A stretch of DNA of 64,000 nt from NCBI GenBank assembly GCA_034687125.1, contig JAQGBZ010000179.1, forward strand, positions 61,672 through 125,671. Direction: 5' to 3'. The position numbers and the translations under genes were made by a program. The notes under the pieces are model-generated. The model was given only the letters and a program-made list of their open reading frames with translations. It did no database searches and had not been told where the DNA came from. The DNA is from Neelides folsomi (lineage: Eukaryota > Arthropoda > Collembola > Neelipleona > Neelidae). The stretch's first letter is position 1. Each line of letters starts with the position of its first letter. Positions 12,858 through 25,787 of the stretch are shown piece after piece.

Positions 12858-14065
12858 AGTGAATTGTTTTCAAATTGGTCAGAGAACTTCTTGAGTCTGT
12901 GAAATCAAAGGGGATGGGGCAGAGTTCACGAATTGATAATCAAATCTGCTTCCTTTTCCCTTATACCCTTTGATATGCTTTATCTCTCATTCACTTCCAT
13001 CTCATTTGATTACAACAACAGTTGGAATTCTCAATCCCTCAACATTTTATATAAGAAACCATCTAACTATAAAGTTAAATACTAAATACTCAAATGTATA
13101 GAAAATATATATCTATACAGTATATCAATTTATACCTACGTCGCACATATGGCATACAGATACCCCAAACATTATAAATTAACATTCATTGATGAAATTG
13201 CCAATTTCACAATTTCAGTGCCTAAAAGACATTTGAGATTTTCACATGACTTTTAGTTATATGTGTACTGGTAACTGTTTATATGAAAAATAGATCAAGA
13301 TCTCTTTTAGTTTAATACGCACTTAAACATATGATTGGTTTATGGCAACCTGCTATCGAAATTCAATTAATCTCACTAATATGTTACCTTGCCTAATTTT
13401 ATGGAATTTAGATTACTAGCAATTCCATGTTAATTAAATTTACGTCTTCTATTATTTAATTGTAGTTAAAATTGATAAAAAATATCTTAACAAGAAGAAA
13501 ACGATGAGAAGTGAACATTGTTGTATTTGTGTAAATGAGAGAGAAAAGAACGATTAAGATTATAAACCTTCATTCTTTCCAAGCATTGTTTGTGGAAGAA
13601 ACTTTTTAAATACATTAAATAAATTCAAAAAATTAATTATTATTTATTTTAAATGTCTTCAAATTCGATAGCAGGTTGTTGCCATAAACCAATCATATAG
13701 TTAAACTTTTAAAGATTTTAATATGCATTTAAGTACAGTTTAGTATTTATACAGCTTTGTATGAGATCAACTATGTATGTATATGGTGTATGGTACTACA
13801 TTAGATGAGAAACGTTCAATTTTAACATTTCGCCTCCTTTAACAATTTTATTAACTTTGTTAACTCGATTAAAGGCAAATATTAACTCTTCAAATTAATC
13901 CACCTGTACATGCTTATTAACTTTCTTATTAACTAACCCAACCTGCAAAGAAGGTCTTTAATTAATGTCTTTAACACTTCCACTTCTTTGATAAAATGGT
14001 CAATAGGTGGGAAAGCTAAGGAAGGAAAGGAGCTCAAAAATTGAGGCCAACGGGGAGGATTTTCT
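12858..14065. other. Intergenic spacer with an inverted-repeat element
   Basis: This is the divergent spacer between the TULIP gene (minus) and the Cys-rich peptide gene (plus). It should hold the promoter of the former near 12,870–13,000. No coding exon was seen. It contains the inverted repeat listed separately at 13331–13696. Confidence 0.5.
13331..13696. repeat. Inverted repeat, possible MITE
   Basis: The 30 bases at 13331–13360, starting ATGATTGGTTTATGG, are repeated as their reverse complement at 13664–13696, with a single 3-base TTG insertion in the right copy. Weaker similarity continues outward for about 30 more bases on both sides (a TTTTAGTTTAA-like block). The 303-base interior is AT-rich and non-coding. 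The arrangement suggests a miniature inverted-repeat transposable element or the remains of a foldback insertion. Target-site duplications could not be defined. Confidence 0.6.
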
Positions 14066-14076
14066 TATATATAAAA
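14066..14076 (+). promoter_or_regulatory. TATA box of the Cys-rich peptide gene
   Basis: TATATATAAAA lies about 52–62 bases upstream of the ATG at 14128. Transcription would be expected to start about 30 bases downstream, near 14095–14110, leaving a very short 5' UTR. This matches a compact, possibly strongly expressed secreted-peptide gene. Confidence 0.6.
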
Positions 14077-14127
14077 GGAACAACTCGGAGGTCTCCACAA
14101 TTTTCATTTCAACATTCAGTTTTCAAA

Positions 14128-14433
14128 ATGAATAAAAATCTTTTCCAAATCTTCATCTCGATCATCATGGTCCTTGGAATCTTCATTTTACCTCAAGGAG
14201 AATCATCAGTTTTAAGTACGATTTAAAATTAACAATTATTTTTAAAATATTTTTAATTAGATGTTTTGTTTATTTTATAATTGAATTAAGTGGACGATAC
14301 ACATTGCCGATTGAATACATTTTGGCAGCCCAACAATTGCATCACCTGTTATTGTCTCATGAACGAAATGTCAATTTGCCGTCAGAAGCCGTTTTGCACG
14401 CCGACGACCACCATAAGCCCTTTTTTTGGTTAA
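14128..14433 (+). CDS. Small secreted six-cysteine peptide
   Basis: Two exons, 14128–14215 and 14291–14433, are joined in phase over a 75-base intron and encode 76 aa. Residues 1 to about 25 form a signal peptide with a strongly hydrophobic core (FISIIMVLGIFIL). The mature part has six cysteines at 35, 46, 49, 51, 59 and 65, giving the spacing C-x10-C-x2-C-x-C-x7-C-x5-C. The tail is threonine- and proline-rich. The spacing resembles the pacifastin light-chain protease-inhibitor domain and also half of a von Willebrand C module. The Asn that normally follows the second Cys in pacifastins is replaced by Ile, and no Gly follows the fourth Cys, so the family is unproven. A TATA box 52 bases upstream and AATAAA 6 bases after the stop frame a complete small gene. 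The first exon alone is too short to stand out, which makes this gene easy to miss. Its function is unknown: an inhibitor, defence or signalling peptide are all possible. Confidence 0.7.
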
Positions 14434-14439
14434 AATGAG

Positions 14440-14445
14440 AATAAA
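14440..14445 (+). terminator. Poly(A) signal of the Cys-rich peptide gene
   Basis: AATAAA lies 6 bases after the TAA stop at 14431–14433 and is followed by T-rich sequence within 30 bases. Its position supports the two-exon gene model. Confidence 0.65.
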
Positions 14446-15759
14446 AGTATTTTTCAAAATGTCTCTTTATTCTTTTTAAATTCGTGTAATAATTACATAC
14501 TAAGGATAGTTGGTTAGCAAGACGGTGAGTTTCAATTTGTATCTCAAAGGGGAAATACTTATACAACGTAAGAAATAAATGCATAAGTACGATTATAAAA
14601 TATATATATGTATATTACCTTAATCTTAATTCTATTGAAAATATTAGTTAGATTCTTTATAATATAGTAATCAATAACGATTTAAAAAACTATCGCCAAC
14701 TAAAATAAGTAACAATAAGAAAAAGTGCAATTTACAATAATATATAATAAGAATAAACTTTTTAGGTATATGGCTAATATAATTACATAAGTTTGTGTTT
14801 TTTGCAATCAGTTTAAATCCTAATATTAATTATAATATTGAATCAATTCACAACGCGGATCCGTTGCTTCACATCCAACGATCAACTTATAAAGTTTGAT
14901 CTTATAAATATAAATAATGTTTGAGAACATGACACTCGGAGTGAGAACTCGTTAATTATAGATCATATAACAAATATTTTCAATTCAAATATAGTGAAGT
15001 ACCAAATGAAACATTTTCCACACAAAATCTGGGAAATTCAATTGTCAATGACAGCACACTTCAACTACGCAAATCTGCAGATTTCAACAAGGTTAAGTGA
15101 CCCATCGACGTGAGCAACAACCTAACACACATCGATAAGTAACGTTAATTATAACTAATTACATTTACAAATACAATACATGAGAGAAGAAGACTAAACA
15201 CGTGGAAATCTAAATATGAGCGGATTCTGAACTCTAAATAGTAAAAAGTTGAATAAATGTGAATTTCCCTACAAAGACAGTATATACTTATATATAAAAT
15301 TTAAAATTGTTAAAATATTCAATTTTTCCACTCCATGCAGTTGTGAATTTACAAAATTACACGAGGGCTAAAAACTCCTGGGTCCCGAGTTGGTAAATCT
15401 ACACACGAATCTATACAAATAGACAATATTTGGCAGCTTTTTCGTACTTCCACAATTAGCTTCATGGATTCTTAAAAAACTCCATTTCACATTTTTTTTA
15501 TAAAAGAGACAAAGGTGGCGAGACAAGGTAAATATTTTAAATGATGTGGTAAAATAGCAACTTAAATTGATCCTCGTAAACATCCGCAATTAACCATCTT
15601 TAATCCGCATTTATGCAAGCTTTTAATAAATAAAAATATTATAATTTTTGAGGAAGCGAAGGACTAATGGACGATTTTGGATAATTTAACCGCAGAAAAT
15701 TTCGAATTATTAAGCAAACTTGATCACATTGGTAAGCGAATGAGAAGGAAAGGCCAAAT
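14446..15759. other. AT-rich intergenic spacer
   Basis: This is the convergent spacer between the Cys-rich peptide gene (plus) and the 3' end of zwilch (minus). It is AT-rich and no coding exon, RNA gene or clear repeat was seen. The 3' UTR of zwilch should extend into its right end. Confidence 0.5.
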
Positions 15760-18700
15760 TCACATCTTTCTTTGGGCAATTCGATGGACGTAGAGGTAAT
15801 ATCCTCGAGGAATATTTCCATCTTCTGCAATCACAAAAATCATAAAATTAAAATATCGTTTTACATTTTTAATAATATATGGATATTTTGTATGAATAAT
15901 AATTAATTATTCATAGAATTTAAGAAATACTCACGAGAGACATAAAATTTCTTCGCATGCCCCACGAAGAAATCTCGAGACAAAATGGCATTAGTTCGGG
16001 AGATCCTCAGCTCAGTTGAAGATTCAAGCTTCAAGTTCCAGTATACTGGATGAAGGCTACAATAAAATAAAATAAATTATATTTCAATTATATGTATACA
16101 TAGGTATTCTGCGTATGAAACATCTTGGGTCTTTTTCTGCCTCTATTTTTTCGTGTTTAAAAGGGATTTTGCCTGACTTGTGGAACCATCCGTAATAATT
16201 TCTCATTCAACAAATGACTTGGGACGACTTGGGTAGTCTGAAGAACAAAAGTATAGGATATGGTATTCATTTCCTACTGTGTGGGAGGTGAGTGGGGAAT
16301 GTGAGTGAAGACCAATAAACTTTAATTCTTCATTATTGGTGTATAATGATAATTTATTCCGCATAGTTCCCAACTCTAAAGCCCCATTTAAATGCGAAAA
16401 ATTCGAGGCAGAAAAAGACAAGATGCTTCATACACAGAGTACATATAGGTACATATGGTATGGTTAATTAATTAATTAAAGTTTAATAATTTTAATCAAC
16501 TCACCCATTTAAAATGGAAGCGATAGACTCCATGGTAATGTTGAAATGGAAGGTGTGATTCCAATCTAGCTTGTTATTTTGCAAGTAATTGATAAGGGCC
16601 CGTGCTTGAGCTTCTTGCTCATTCATGGTCAGAAACAGCCGTTCCTTGGAGAGACAAAGAACTTCGAGCATGCAGTGGAGCTTTTTGATGTTGTTCAACG
16701 AGTCAGGCAAATTGCCCTTACGAGGGACAAACACTTTCGTGTCAACTTTCTCAGCAAGATGACATGCTAAGTAATTAATTAATTGTTATTTCTTATCCAA
16801 AACTGATTATAAATTTAAAATGGATACTTTGTTTCAATTTGTAAATGTCAATTACTTCCGAGAATGAAGCTGTAGTCTTTGAATAACTTATGAAGACCTA
16901 AATCGAGAGTCATTTCGAGAGCCAGTCCTTGAGTGAAATTTGCTTTAAAATTATTTCCTTCCACGGTTTTCCGATCTTGAACCACTTTACTAAATATCGT
17001 CATATTTGAAGGAAAGAACTGGAAATTAAAATATTAAATTAATTAACAGTAATAATCAATGGCAGAAATAATTTAAATTAAATAATGTATCATACGTAAG
17101 GTCGGTAAACGTTGGATTCGATAGCATTGAAGATAAGGCCATAACATTCCATGATCTCAACAATTGAACTCGTATCTTAAGGAAAGATGTAAAGTTAATA
17201 ATAACCAATTTATAGCTCTCTTTCACACCTTTAAGTATGTTCCAAACACGGTCAGTGAAATCGAGGTCGGAGCGGTCAAGGTTCGAGACGCGTTCAAGTA
17301 CAACTTCAAGCGAATCCGAATAACCTTTAGTACAAATAATCCAACATATTATTATATAATTTATTTTAATTCAATAAATTCAATTCAATTTAAATTTTCC
17401 ACTTACCCATTTCTTTTTTCCAAGAGGGGGCAGAAGGCTGGGAGAGTAAATGCTTAATGGCTTCGGCACTCGGCTTCTCTTTGTCTCCTCCGACGAAGGA
17501 GTGAAACGAAGCGTTGAGTTCAGACGATTGGTACGACAAAGAACTCAATTGGTCCAAGGCTTCAATCTCTGACCAAAGCTTCTTCAAATTCTTATTTGCG
17601 TCTCCTTGCTTTGGAATTACAGCCTAAAATAAAAATTAATTGACAAATAAATAACGAAATGCACAATTTCATATATCTTCCTTCAAGCCAATTAATTCTA
17701 GTTATGAAATCAGCTTACAAGTTTCACTTGTGAGTTGAGTGGGGGAGGAGACTCAAAGAGAACTTTTGGATCCGACCAGAGGAACTCAATGAACACTTTT
17801 CCATTCGCAGGAAAATCTCCATGAACTTTTTCATAAACGGCATGAACGTGGCGACTAATCGAAGTCGGATTCTACAGAATAAAAATTAAGTATAAGAGCT
17901 GTTATTTAGTTTAATAAATTAGTAAATAATTATGAGAACTAACGACGTTGGGAAGATGTTGATGGTAAGCTAAAAAGAGTTCCAAATTGAGCTGAGTCGA
18001 CTGTCGCTTGTAAGGGCCCATCATTCGAAGCTCGAGGAATTTCTCCTTATCGAAGCCAATCATGACGAGATCCTTTGCGTTGGGTGAGCCATCACAAGCT
18101 ACGTAAATTGGGTTCGTACAAGTTAACTTTCCCGCAACACGATCCAAGCACAGGTTTTGTACAGTCTCCTCATCTCCATCGTAAATCTTTTTAACAAGTT
18201 CCCTAAAATTCCCAATTAAATATTTATATTTGTTATTGTAACAGAAATCTATAACTAAATAGATATAAGAGTTTAAAATGTTTTTAAATCTTTGTAAGAT
18301 TTATGTTAGAATAAAAAATTTTCTTTCGAAACAAACCTGCAACTTTGAAGATTCATGGAATCGTAAAGGTCCAAAGAAAAATCTAAGCCAGCGAAAGTTT
18401 GTGGCGGCAACACATGCTTAACCGCATCGGGAAAATTCTCATGAGGATCAAAAGGGCATTCTAATGGACATCCTCCCATAGACACATCTTCCCTGAAAAC
18501 AAAACAAATCTTAGGTTCTTTGACCCAAAAGAAATATTAAAAATTATTATAAAATATAAATATTAAAAATTTTACTCTGAGAGAGGCTGCGGAGTGAACT
18601 TAACAGGCGCCTTTTTGTTCTTTTTTACAAGAAGGGTCACTTTGTTCGATGCATTCCAATTGTAATTCTCATTCTTGAATTCGCCGAATGCTTCATCTCG

Positions 18701-18766
18701 GAGGAAGAAGGGCAGAGGAAGGTCGAGGCGCGTCACTTCGCCATACGAGCATGGAAGTCCCGGCAT
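15760..18766 (-). CDS. zwilch: Zwilch, kinetochore RZZ complex subunit
   Basis: Eleven minus-strand exons: 18576–18766, 18337–18492, 17944–18202, 17719–17871, 17407–17623, 17229–17324, 17096–17175, 16856–17018, 16505–16766, 15935–16056 and 15760–15824. All junctions agree in phase and give 587 aa, close to the roughly 590 aa of vertebrate Zwilch. Diagnostic blocks are TNPIYVACDGSP; FIEFLWSDP followed by SPPPLNSQVKL; DRSDLDFTDRVW; LDLGLHKLFKDYSF; and NIKKLHCMLEVL. These line up in order with family landmarks as I remember them. Zwilch joins Rod and ZW10 at unattached kinetochores, recruits dynein–Spindly and Mad1, and supports the spindle checkpoint. The first ATG in frame (18764–18766) was chosen; an acceptor-like TCAG lies 20 bases upstream, so a short upstream coding exon is possible. 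The last exon encodes only 21 residues. The protein evolves fast, so the name rests on block order rather than high identity. Confidence 0.83.
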
Positions 18767-20943
18767 GATGCTCAAGATGTTCTGATAAATCCAAGCAAAT
18801 TAATATTAAAAACCACTTGAAAAAATCATCAATATTTAATTTTTGAACTCGACTGGCTCAAATTAAAATTTTCCTGTCGGGTTCTCACTCCTAGTTAAAA
18901 ACGGTCCAATGGCTTCCGTCCGAAACAACTAACAAGGGGAGAAATATGTCGAGGGAATTGACCATATGTGTGTTTCAAGTACATTTAAATTAAGAAAAAA
19001 AGCCAGCTCAATTCAGGCTCATCTCCGCAACGAGGGAAAGGAAGAAAGGGAGGAAAAAGTGGTTGGCGGAATGGGACTCAAACAAGAGGAAGACAATGAG
19101 ATGTATTGGCCCAGCCATAGGAAACCCACCCAGGGGATGAAGGTGACTTAGACAAAGGCTGACCTCTGACCTGCTAATTCCTCTCGAGGAATTTAGAAGA
19201 GAGTTAAGTGATTCATGTGGTGGTCGTCTGGGAGGCTCGAAAGGGCGGACTATGAACAAGGGGTTCGATTCGCCAATTCCTTGAGAGAACCCTAAAGGAG
19301 GGAAATTTGAATATCCTCCCCTCTCCTATTCAAAAAAAGCACACAAAGCAAAGCACAACTTCCCCCTCTCACGCTGGAACATCCGAGGAAATGGGGGAGC
19401 ATGGTTTTTTGGAGGGGAGCTCCCGGGTTTTAGCATCAATCCCTGGCAATCCGACCAAAAGAGTAAGAAACGAACTTCGCAATTGGCACACACCACATTG
19501 GTACACATGGACAAAATTCCCCTTTTCGCCGTCTCAGCTCCCCCATGAAACAATTCCCCCTCGGTTCTCTCCTGGATCCGAGGCAATTCAGGCCTCAATG
19601 AGGCTCAATGCCTTATGGCCCTTTGTCCACATTGTTTTTTTATTTCTTTTCATGCATTTTGCAATCAGGGTGCTCAAAACGACTTAATGGCTAATTATAC
19701 ACGGATGACTAATGGGCTTTTTCGCACGACCGAAGTACAGTGCGTAAAATACGATTTAACAAATTTATTTATATATATTTTTATTTGGAAGCCCACACAA
19801 GTAATTATAGCTACTGATAAGAAAACGTATGCTAATTCAATGTACCTTATGCTTAGTGTTTTTATTTATATTTTAAGGAATCGTGGGTGTTTTCGCTTTG
19901 TATTGGAACAATGCTAAGATGCAAATTACTTGAAGCGAAAGCTCATACAAAGGGCTTATTTCTGGGTGGTCTTTCTGCACTCAACGTTCTGATCTATGCT
20001 AACATGGAAAATTTGTATGATGAATCATTTGGAAGTTTGGTGAGGAAGACGGTGGACGTGGACGAAGGAAGAAAACAAATAGGATTTGCAGGTTCGCAGA
20101 AGAAGACGTCGCTTTTTAATCCGTGAGTTTTAAAGTTTTGAAAGGATTGGTATTTGAATTCGACCTTGATTTCTGACTCTTGTAGGGAGATTCTCGAGGC
20201 TCGGGAAGTTGAGGTACGAAGGGAGAAAAAAGTGGAAGGGTTCGGCCCTTCAACAACTCGCCGCAACTCCAGGCGCCTGAGGGTGGATTCTCTGGATTTT
20301 GTAGTCTCTGAGTCAGGAATGGCATTGGATTGCAAGGGACCCCCTTCGACTCACCCATATTTTTTGCCCCATTGATCTCCGCAGAAGGAGGGGCGTTTTT
20401 TGTCCCACTACGCAAAGGAGTATATGGGCATCCTTTGTTGCCAGGGTTGAAAAGGTGGACAAGACCCGGGCATTTCCGTCAGTGCCCGTTTTCCGGACCG
20501 AAGAGAACCGCCAAAGACCCATCCCTGGCCCTTGATCCTCCCTTATTGGATGAAATGAGATAGTGAAGGAAGATGCCCCCGCCGGGCGCCGCCACCACAT
20601 CGGCAACTCCACAATTGTGAGGGCCTGGATGTTTCAACATCTCTGGAAGTAATGCAGTCTGGGGAGTGAAGGTGAAATCCCCATTTTCCTACCCTCGCCT
20701 CGGGAGCTCCACCGAGCCTCAGTGACCTCGGTGAGTCTGACGAGGAGACAGTGGGGGCTTAGCAGTTTTTCACACAAGTGGATAATTACTCCCTCAGGTT
20801 CCCCAGAGGGTTCTCCAGCGTCTTCGGCCACTCTGACCTTCAATTCCTAGGACCAACTCCTCCACTGCCATCGGACTGTCAATGAAAATTCTCTCAGGTG
20901 TAGTTCTCAGTGGACACAACTCGGATTAAACTTTGTTGTTGCG
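18767..20943. other. Divergent spacer between zwilch and the BTB–Psq gene
   Basis: This stretch should contain the promoters and non-coding first exons of both neighbours. From about 19,000 it is GC-richer than other spacers, and several open frames of 70–126 codons overlap on both strands. None shows a domain, hydrophobic segment or phase-consistent splice partners, so they are not annotated. The 20,380–20,940 part is the likely promoter and 5' UTR of the BTB–Psq gene. Confidence 0.45.
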
Positions 20944-22537
20944 ATGAGGGAGTCAATGCAGCAGTACTGTCTGCGGTGGAACAACCACCGGTCAAATCTC
21001 CTCCTCGTCTTTGAGCACTTGTTCCAGACTGAAGCCTTCACGGACGTCACGCTCGCCTGCGATGGGTCGTCCATTAAATGCCACAAAATGGTCCTCGCCG
21101 CCTGCTCCTCCTACTTCCAAGCCCTGTTCATGGAGAACGACTGCCGTCACCCGATCGTGATCCTCAAGGACATCCGATTCTCGGAGATCAAGGCCATCCT
21201 GGAGTACATGTACAAGGGTGAAGTGAATGTTGCTCAAGATCAGCTCGCGGGGCTGCTGAAGGCCGCCGAAACACTCAAGGTCAAAGGGCTGGTGGAGGAG
21301 AACAATGCCAGCGTTTCGGGGACTCCGACTCCCCCGCAGGCCTCGCCCTACCCGCCACCGCCCGAATTCCATCCAGGGCCCAAGGCCAACTCGAAGCAGT
21401 TTGAGGGTGAAGGGCTCTACGACCTTCTCCCCGAACGACCCGCCCTTCCCTTCCCTCTTTGGAATTCCGGAGGGGGGAAGATGGTCCCGAGCTCACCGAA
21501 GCACAACAGCTACGACAATTCCCAGAACGAGCCTGTGCCTCTTAAGAAAAAGCGTTATCTGTCCACAGCCAGCAAAGACACACCGATCCTCCGAACCGTC
21601 CTGGGACATACAGGCGGGCAGACCAACTCCGACCCGCCGCAGCAAAAGTCCATCAACTATGCGCTTCCTGGGAATCTCTCCAACGGCCCGACGGAGATGT
21701 CCGAGAAGGTGAGCTTATCAGAAACTGATTAGATAAAATTCGCAAACCACGGAAATAGGCCTTTGACTCATTGTATGTGTGTCTTGGATGATAACGCGAT
21801 TTGTTGATAGGAGCAGCAGGGCTTGTCCGACTCCCCCGACCACTTCATGGAAGAATCTGTCCGGAGTGTGGAAAGTGATAAGGTGAGATGAGTCAACAGC
21901 CCCAGACCTTCTTTATTTCATTTGTTTGTCCTTCTAGGTGCATGAAGACAATCATTCATTCAACATGGAGGGAGACGACAAACACGGTAAAACTAAAATA
22001 AATGACAATGTGAAATGAATGGGATTTAATGATGTGTTTTGTATATATAAAGGGATCGCTACGTACGTGCCTACACAGAAGCCTGAGTGGAAGCGGTACA
22101 AACAGTACACGCGGAATGACATCATGGCAGCCATTGACGCTGTGCGGGCGGGAATGTCAGCGCTCCAAGCTGCCCGCAAGTACGGCGTTCCCTCAAGAAC
22201 GCTCTATGACAAGGTGAAGAAGCTTGGGATTACAACCAATCGACCCTACCGCAAAGGCACTTTCCCCATGTCGCCCTATCAGGGACAGATGATCAAAATG
22301 GAAGACATCTCCGATTTCTCGCCCGAACATCCTACAGAAACACCGGGGAATAATGGGAATCGGGACCACGGCGGCGAGGGCGACTCTGACAAAATGGACT
22401 CTGACAACGGAGGGGCGAAGAGCACTCCGCCCCCGCACGACATCATCAAAGAGGAAAATCATCATGTGGAGGAGGAATCACAACAGACACAGCAACAGCA
22501 GCAGGAGAACGGAGCCGCCCTGCCGATCCTCGTATGA
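20944..22537 (+). CDS. BTB/POZ–Psq transcription factor
   Basis: Four exons, 20944–21708, 21811–21882, 21938–21986 and 22053–22537, in phase, give 456 aa. Residues about 5–115 form a BTB domain of the Bab/TTK type (QYCLRWNNH, DVTLACDG, HKMVLAACSSYFQ, ILEYMYKGEV). A Pro-rich linker follows, with a basic PLKKKRY motif that may act as a nuclear signal. Residues about 312–355 form a single Psq helix–turn–helix (YKQYTRNDIMAAIDAVRAGM, then ARKYGVPSRTLYDKVKKLGI). The C-terminus is acidic and ends in a polyglutamine tract and ALPILV. BTB mediates homo- and heterodimerisation; Psq binds GA-rich DNA in known members. Translation may begin at the first ATG or at the ATG four codons later (MQQYCL). The family is certain. 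Which Drosophila gene it corresponds to (bab, BtbVII or another member) was not settled, so no symbol is given. Confidence 0.93.
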
Positions 22538-25500
22538 GAAAATTATGGCTTCCTTTATTTCTTTAAAGACGCCGTTCAAGGCGACGTAGAAAGGAACTAT
22601 TTTTTGACGAGATCTGGCGGAATCGAAAAACCAAAAAGGTAAAACAGGGATTTTGAACCACAAGCCCAATCTTAGTTCCCATTTAAGGAAGGAGATTGTG
22701 GACTTTTTTCCTATCCCGTTTCTCGTTCTCGAATACGTAGTAAAATTTATAGGGATTTATATTTATAAAATATTTACATACACTATTTATATTAGATTCA
22801 ATGAGGGCAGAGAGAATTATTTATTTAATTACTACTATTGAATTCACTAAAAGGAATAAGTGTAATTTTAGGGAAATATATTTTGAGCTTAACTAAATAT
22901 GTAAGGCTATAAAATATTTTTCCTATTTATTTATCACATAAGAAGGGGATTTAGGGAGTATTTGAAATTGGTGGGAATTTTCCGAAACCAAACGAACCAC
23001 TGCTGAATCCTTTAAGAAATGAACTGTCAAACCCGAAAGACTTATTAATTACATATAGTAACAACTAAAAAAACCTTCAATACGTTATTTTTTAATCAAT
23101 ATTTCCCAAATACAAAGAGAAACCTTACAAAGTGTTATTTATTAAAGACTGAAAAGCAGGAGCTGTCTCATCCATTAACATTACAAATATTCAAACTCGT
23201 CATTTTTTAAAAAAACAAACTTTTTATACGAATAATAATCCAAAATAATCAATTATAAATTAACCTAAAATGAAACGGCAAACAAAAAAGAATTTTAATT
23301 TTTCAACCACAATAACAAATCAATAATACCAATAAAAGTACTGATCAATTAGATAATGGTAATTATAATTATACTTAGGTATATAAAGTAATATTTTTAC
23401 TAAAAAAACATATACCAATTCCATATTGTTATTCGTCTCTTGGTCAAACCTGTGTGTTCCTTTTATTTAAGTTTTACAACTCGAACGAGTCCGGTCATTA
23501 ATTTAAAACTAAAAAATACGTGTTATATAAATTTATATATATATATTATGTAGATTGAATTAACGTTTCTTTTTTCCTATATTTGTTGATAGTTTGTAGT
23601 TTTCACATGATGGAGGTTAAAAACAGGTCTTGGTTGTTTTCAAGGAATGACCAGATCCTCGTTGTTAACCATTGTTCAAATCATAATTACAATCATAACG
23701 TAAGATTTATTTTTAGTGTTCATTACACGTGTAAAGATCTTGGATCTTGAAGAAATTGATAGAAATTAAGGAAAACCTCGAGACTGATTTTCAAATGATT
23801 TCGTGGCAACTTGATGTGTTCATTCATTGTTTAAAAATTGAGACTGAATTAAAAAGGTTTTTATATTAAATACATTATATATAACTATTATAATAGTATA
23901 TATTTATCTTAAATAGAGAGTTTAGGCATTTACCCTTCGAGTCTGTACAATAAAGCATTTATTTAATTACCTCATTGACGTAAATATGTTCAACATTTAT
24001 TATTATATTTAATTAACTAGTGTACTAGTATGGGGAGATGTGTGAAGATATCTCTGGGTTCCACTGCAATGTGTTCAAGCCATGTGTTCAGCTTAATGAT
24101 AAATATTATTGGATAATGATAAGTAGCTTTTATTATTAATTAACAATAAGTTGTTGAAAACATCACTAATCGAATCAAAAGAATCAAAAACTTCGGACTC
24201 GACAAACAATACATCGCATCGACAGCGATTGATGTTCATTTTAACATGGAATCAAGTGTGTGGATTTATGTAGAATGAAAATTATCGCCCTGTCCCAACA
24301 TCAGATGTTTTAACATTTTCAATTCTGAGGTTGTTGATGTGTAAATCACCTGGGCAAAACTGAGAGTTTAATAATATATTAAATTAATAAGATAATTAAA
24401 AATATTAAATTTTCTACTCGTAGAGCTAATGATTTCCTCCACTGTGTATTTTGGACAGAGAGTCTTAGTTTTCTACAGTGGGAATCGTAGAAGCTTTTAA
24501 GGGCCTTTCTCGGAAGGCCTTGAAGGCAGGGGAAAAACCATTCCATGTACATTGCCTCAAATTAATATATTTATCATTTATGCCTGTTAACTTGCAATTT
24601 AGGAAGTGAATAAAACCTATTACATCACGAGACACCATTCCTTTATTTCCATCATCCGTCTACATTCATTTTCATACAGATCAAACTTCCATTGCTTAAC
24701 AATCGTAAATTTTAATTTTAATGATTGAATAGCATTTAATGTTTAGTAAATTACATGCAATTAATAATATATTCGCATCGAAATCGCATTTACACTTATT
24801 TCGAAGAATAATATAACCATTTTAAGATTCTTACAATATTATGGTATGTATGTATTTATACGGCATATCTGGCATTTAAGCTACAAATTAATTTTATAAT
24901 TAAAGCAGATTCTATTAAATTTAACATGCGATTATATTTATAATTCATATAATAGCGATTCACTATCCAACCATTTTATAATGAGTTCCGACTAGAGAAC
25001 TCAACTTGACTGCTTATTAATTATTTTTTTAATTTTATGCTAGCTTGACAATTATTTGATTTAAAGGAAATTATTAATTAGCGTGTTCAACATTTGACGT
25101 AATAAGTATACCGTTATGGGACTATTACATTTACATGTAATGTTTAAACAATGTAGATCTATCATATATGTTTTCTTATAGTACTTTACTTTATTATCTA
25201 AGTAAGGTAGGTAGTTTTTATTTAAGCACCGAAGTCATTAGCTTAGCTTGTTACATTACCATTAAAATCTTAAAATTTGCTTACTGGTAATTTACACTAT
25301 TCATTAGCCAATTTAACATGATGTGATTCACTAATTATTAGGATTAGAATATTAATTATCACGACATTCATTCTCTTTCCTCATGATTTATTTTCATATA
25401 AAGGTGAGAAATTTCACATAGGGATGAACATTGCATTTAATTTATGCATGTTGACGTTTATTAAATGATGATGATTTTTGACACAACTTGTAAAACAGGG

Positions 25501-25787
25501 AATAATACATACCTATATGTATACAAGTCCACATTTTTAGTCAAATTGGGACAATTTATCCAAAAATGATGTACAAAAATTTTAAGCATGTAGTAGTAAA
25601 ATGTAATTGGCCAATTTCAATTTCCTTAATGGCTTTCCTTGGAAATTTAAACCGGAAAAGGATATGGATATTCGTTTTGACAAAATATAAAAGTAGTAAG
25701 AGAATAGTTAATTACGGAGAAGTTAAATGGGAATTCTTGATCTCATTCCTCCAATGGTTCAAGTCCAAATATCGTTCCTTTTTCCAT
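22538..25787. other. AT-rich convergent intergenic spacer
   Basis: This is a 3.2-kb spacer between the convergent BTB–Psq and ODF3-like genes. The first few hundred bases are the probable 3' UTR of the BTB–Psq gene. The rest is AT-rich and no exon, RNA gene or clear mobile element was recognised. Confidence 0.5.

Noticed and set aside
15639-15830. Minus-strand 63-codon frame at the 3' end of zwilch
   Set aside because: The splice phase from exon 15935–16056 requires a different frame, which gives a short C-terminus ending at 15760 that fits Zwilch length and end.
19261-19290. TTCGATTC motif resembling a tRNA T-loop
   Set aside because: The flanking five bases on either side are not complementary, and no anticodon arm or acceptor stem could be built around it.
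19307-20612. Several overlapping 70–126-codon frames on both strands upstream of the BTB–Psq gene
   Set aside because: They overlap one another, have no recognisable motif and lack phase-consistent splice partners; the higher GC content explains their length.
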